Shown here one piece after another: positions 54,001 through 60,000 of a stretch of 64,000 bases of DNA; the first letter of the stretch is position 1; each line of letters opens with the position of its first letter. This stretch comes from Epiperipatus broadwayi (taxonomy: Eukaryota > Onychophora > Udeonychophora > Euonychophora > Peripatidae). Under the pieces are notes generated by a model, which searched no databases, had not been told where the DNA came from, and was given only the letters and a program-made list of their open reading frames with translations. The position numbers and the translations under genes were made by a program. The stretch lies in NCBI GenBank assembly GCA_028023455.1, contig JAQFVV010006341.1, forward strand, positions 990,001-1,054,000, in the 5' to 3' direction.

Positions 54001-57000
54001 CTTATATTATTATTCAAGATGCCATCCATAGATATAATATGATTATGATATTGTTTTGCAGATCTAAAGTGGTAATCTTAATAAATTATCGTACCTCTTT
54101 TACAGTTTTAATCCACTGGTTTTCTTTTAAATCTTCTTGTCACCTAAACTTCTATTTTTAAATCCATATTTTGCTTGTGAAGCTCCATATTCAGTTTATT
54201 GTTTGGCTAAGAAAAAAATTCTTTTTAATTTATTTATTAGTAATTGAAACATTGTTAGAAAAGCAGTTGTATACCCAATACAGATTTGTCTCCATATACA
54301 CTACTTAAGAAAATTCCATATTATCATAACATTCTTGAAATAATTTTTAGAGATTAATAGCTATTGAAATTTCATAACCAATATATTAAGAATAGGTCCT
54401 GGTTTTTCAATGCGATTATTATTTTAACCTTGAAACATACTAGTCTGATCTATCTATCAATTTGCATTTTATAAGGTTTCATTAAATATGAGCTTTAATG
54501 TTCTAATCCTTAATATAATTTGTGTCATTATTTTGAGCTTGGCTGCATGTAATGTTTTTTTTTTTAAGCAATGTTGCCATTTACAAAGTGTTCAACATCG
54601 GAAATTTGTGTGATGTACAAAAATTCACAAGCATCAAACTATTTGAATTTACAGTAGCAATACCATTATTTTCAGGTCATTTTGGGCCAAGATATGGTTT
54701 CTAATAGTAATATTTAATAAGAAATAAAAGCTCTTTTTTTTTATGCAAACTAAATTTTAATAAACCTTTCATAGATATATTTTATAAATTCTAAGATTAA
54801 AAGATATCAAATTAGATCTAACAGTATGCAGATTCATTTCATTCAATGATCTACCTTTTTTAAAAATGTGTAATTGTCTCCCTGGATAATTAACTTTTTT
54901 TCTTTAGAAGACTGATTTCATTAAGAGCAGCTATATCAATTTTGATCATTCCTTAGGTCTGTTCTCCATTCATGTTTTTGAAAATAAAATTAATAAAATC
55001 CATGTATTTTTATTTAGGAAAAAAAATAATGATTTAAATATCTTTATTACTATACTTACTTTGATGAGTAATTTGCTTTGTACAGCAAATATCAAATATT
55101 TTTAATGCTTCCATCCTTTTGTAATCATGATTTCAATTGCCATTTTAATTTTGCATATTTTTTTGTTTCCAAGAGAATATTTAGCTTATTTTAATAATAA
55201 ATAAGCATAGAGATATCTGCAAGCAAAAAAAATAATGATTCAAATATTGACATTTTAAAATATTGGATTACTATGATGTTTAGAAGAGTAAATGTGCTGT
55301 GTACTCCGGAGGTATTTCTTCAGTACCTGCCAGGTCACATCTATACTTTTATTAAATAAATCATAACACTCAAATTATAACGTAGAAAGATAAGTTTATT
55401 TATTTGCAATAAAGGGATAAATAATAAGTAGAATTCTAAATTTTGCATGAAGGGCTTGATGAGAATGGGGTATTTCATTATTTTGCATGACTGAGGAGGC
55501 ATCAGTGCACTCCGCTTCTTTATTAGAGTTCTGCTTTTTATTGATTAATGAAAAATAGCTGTTATCAACATCTGACGAGATTGTAAATGATTGATATGTC
55601 TCTTCAGAAGTTTTTCTTCATTTGTCTTTTATTGTATCTTTATTTATATAAAGAATAAAAAAGAAAGAGGAAGTATGGAGATTATTAAAATTTATCTAAT
55701 TTAATTAATGCTTTATAATGACACCAGGAAGTCATTTTCTTTTTAAAATGTCTTTAGCCTAAACTAGTTTACCAATTTTAAATTTCTTGCAGTCTAAATT
55801 ATTAATAATAATCACTTTTTTATCTGCTAACAACTTTGTCAGATGCGTGTGACATGTTCGTTACATAGTAATTCAGCCTGCATCTTCATTGTCGATATAC
55901 TCGATGTGAAATGTTGATAAAACATGTCTACTAAGGCTTCATTTATATCTTTGTTTGAAGTTTTATTCAGCATCGATTTCAGTTGTTGCACTGCCTTCTC
56001 AGCCAAACCATTCAATTCAGGATTGCATGGTGGTGTCAAAACATGGCATATACTTTTTCACTTTGATTAAATTTAAGGAATAGTTATTTAATTTAGCTTT
56101 CATATGAATTTGTTGATACTTTTAGCACTGAAAATACAGTATTATAATTTATTTTTTTTAATTATATAACTTCGGCTATGTATTTACAGTTTATTTAGTT
56201 CTGTTGCCAGTAACAATAGTTTCTGGATAACTTATGGCTTGCGAAAATTTCTTTTAGAGTTGAAGAGAACTCTGCACTAATATTTTTAATAAGCTTATAT
56301 TCTGCCCATTTGGAATAAGAATCAATTGCAATTATAATTATATATCCATTCATTGGACCTGCATGGACAACATCTAATCTCTCCAATGGAGACTGTCTTT
56401 GACCACAAATCATATCTTTTTTCTGAGACAAGTTAGTGGTAAATTGGCATTCCAAAACGTTCTTCACTGTCTGGATTTTGAATTTTCACTTCCTGACATT
56501 ATTTACACATTTGCGGCCCAGACTTCTCCCCACAATTTGCAATCTAATCCTTGTAAATCATCTTTTTTTATTTTTTCAACATGAATTCCAAGAGATCTAA
56601 ATCAGTTTCTACCAAGTAGAGGATTTATATTTCTCTTAACTGTGTATAAAGATAGAAATTTAACTTTGGCGTTGATATTCATAGGTACAATTACTTTTCC
56701 ACATGTCAATTTTATTTCCATCTGTAATTAATACATGTGTATTTTAATGCATCAACTTGCTTATTATCATTAATTTTATTCCAGTCCTTTTGTGATAACA
56801 AAACATTTGGCACCACTGTTCACTTCCATGGTAATTTTATTTTTGCAAATAACAATGTCTAACAAAATACAGCCATTATCTATGTTATTTATCTTGACAT
56901 TATTTTTACTTCTCACTGCATCTCCCCAATGATTTAAAGTTCCAATTTAATTCAGTTTTGTTCTTATTTTGATAGATGCGAGCTAAATGTTTTTCATACA

Positions 57001-60000
57001 TTACTCTTTTGTCTTCTAAATTTGTAGTACTTCTTTGTATAGTCTTTTTCCTTACAGCAGTAACAGCTTAAAACATTCCTTGAGTTTCTGTGACTCAGAT
57101 TATCAGCTTGTGCTTTATTAACAGGTATAGAGATATTATGCATGTATGTTGTGGCTTGAATTTCAAAGCATTTTTAACTTCCTGTGCAAGGCCTTCCCCT
57201 TTGTGGATTTGTAAATAAGATTTGGCTCACTTAATAAGATTTTCCTAAAATTGTAATCTGAGATTCCAAATACAAGTTGGTCCATTAGCATGTCATCTAG
57301 GTTGGAGATAAAATAGCAATCCTTCGCAAGCATTTTTAATGCTAAATTGTAATACAGATAGTGCTCATGAGGTGACTGCTTTTTCATGTTCAATCTAAGA
57401 TATGCCCCCCCCCTCCATTTAATTGCTGGCTGAAAATAAACATTCTAGTTATCTTTTAGTTCTTCATAATGAACATCTTCAGAAATTTTAAGATCGCATT
57501 TGTTTTGCCACTTGTAATATATCTTTCCCATAAAACATTAAAAGCTTAGCTATCTAAATGTTGTCGCCTTCAATTCTATTTATAAGCATATATCGCTTGA
57601 TATGTTCCACGTATAATTTTTATTCCAAAACATTATTCACTCAAACTCGCAGATATTATTTTTCAAAGTGGCCATAATTATTGTTTATACCTGCTCGCTT
57701 GCATAATTTTATCCATTACATTTGTAACTGTACCATTTCTGTTGAGATCCCTACTGGCTTTAATAACTGTCACCTTATGTCATTATGCTATGTTACAGGT
57801 ATTTCTTTAACACTTGCTGGGTTGCATCTACACTTTCATTAAATAAATTATAAAACGCAAATCATAACTCAACAAAACAAGTATATTTACTTGTAATAAA
57901 GGTAATTAAAAAAATAAATAATAAAGAGAAATCACTTTGTACTCTTCAAAGTGATTTCTATAAACTGTAGCATGAAAACATTTACGCGCACAGTAAAATA
58001 AATATATTAGTCTGTATATTTGTGCGTTGATTTCTTGCATACAAATATTATAACATATACATGATGATTTTCTAATCTTTAATTAATCAGTTTTCTTATT
58101 TCTGACTGATTCAGTATATATATCAACAATTAACCCATACACTCTAGACTTGCAGGTTATTTTATATACCAGTCCTACCTGCATAATATGGACTTATTTG
58201 CATATATTATTTTTTTATTTATCATTCAACAATATTTTTTTCAGAATGGTGATAGTAGTAAGTGATGACAATTACATATGTATTGTGTATGTAGTTTACA
58301 AAAAATTAATAAACTTTATTTACATTGTAATATATACTCCCAAGGACGGTCCAAAATGTTTGTTTGATTTTATATTGTTTAGAATAATTTAATTATATTC
58401 TAACCACTACTTTAAGAAATTGTAATGGGAGATAGTTTAAGTTTTGTTTAGGTTTTTGAAGATGCAGATTGGAAGGATTTTTGATAAATGGAAATTTTGA
58501 GCTAGTAAATATTGATCTTTCTTAACAAAACTTTTCAATTTGCTCGAAGTAGAACTTGGAAAGTTTATATAGTGACTGCTTGCTAATCATTGGTTGATTC
58601 TATCAGACATACTTACTCGTTTGGGTGGAGGTTTTGTTTATGATTGCAACTATTTTTAACATAGAAGAAATAAAAGCAGTATCAAAGTGAGGATTAATAT
58701 AGCCAAGATTTTTTTAGAGCATGAAGTTGGTCTGGATGTATACCATTAAATTACAGGGCAATATTAAGGAAATTTTTCATTTGTTAAATAATCTAGCACG
58801 TGTGCATGTGCGGCGCAACGAAAATCTATATAGAAAACTAGTCTGATAGCAGTTACTCGATGATCATTTGAAGAATGCTGTAGGACAAACAAGATTGTTA
58901 GCTGGTTAATAGTATAGTTGAAAGAAAGTGGTAAAAATACATATAATATCTTTGCAGAAAAATTGAAGCATGATCCGATGAAAGTCAGATGAAAATGCTT
59001 AGAAGAAACATGTTTAACATAAAATAAATTCCATTTCTTATATATAGTAGAGTCTGCCATAATAAAGTAATTGATTTCAAAAGATCATATGTCATATTCA
59101 TTCATTTCATCTTATAATGAGATATTTAGAATAATGTGTCTAAAACAAACATTTAAACAAGAAAAATATTATACAAAATCAAAAATATAAGATTAATTGT
59201 GATACATATTGAACAATTGGATTTTTGTGAAAATTAAAATAAAAATGTAAAACCTTAATACAAATTTGCAGGTTGTTGATTTAATCATGTCATTTGCAGA
59301 AATTTTTGTTTCTTGGTTGGAAATTATGTCTTACTTTGACACTTATGTTGCACCTTTACTTTTTTTCTCATAATGAAAATCCATTTTCTAATGCTAAATA
59401 AAATTAAAAATCATTTTATTTGGATTTTTTTTATTTATATTAATCAGCTTTTTTATTCTGTTTTTTTTTTTTGGGGGGGGGGGATATCTTACGCATATAC
59501 ATCCTATATTAACCAATGGCATTCGCTATAGCATTTTCATTCATTGACAGTTTTATAATTTTTTGTTTGTTTGGGAATATTTTTTCCGTGACAGGATTAA
59601 TTAATTTTCCGATTCAGGTTTTTAGGCTTATGGCTCTAATTGCATGCTTGCAGCAATATAATTTAAAAACAATAATTGGAATATATTTTCACTTTTAAAA
59701 GGGATAAATAACCAAACTACATTGATAACTTTAAGCTTTACAAAACATGATAAAGATGTTTCTGTTATAACATTGTACAAATCTTAATTAAGTAAAAACC
59801 CTCACTGTAGTAGTTAGATAGAAGCAAGACCTGGATTATGTTCAATACCTGCATATGGTAAAAATTTAACACATCGTTTTACCTATTGCCAGTAACTCCT
59901 ACTGCATCTTGTTTTATTCATCTGCTAATGTTCCAGGCTATTTTTTATTATCTTGTCCATCTCAATTATTAACATTTTTTTATGTCAGATCCATTATGGA

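Larger units (their letters stand above)
55295..57925 (-). mobile_element. Internally deleted Ty3/gypsy retrotransposon
   Basis: LTR-like direct repeats at about 55295-55440 and 57778-57925 share GGTATTTCTT, CATCTA.ACTTT.ATTAAATAAAT and TTG.AATAAAGG. Between them, on the minus strand, come gag, a zinc knuckle, a protease remnant and integrase. Reverse transcriptase and RNase H are missing; about 2.6 kb remains of an element that would normally be 4-6 kb. The missing pol core and mutated active sites show it is dead. Confidence 0.8.
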
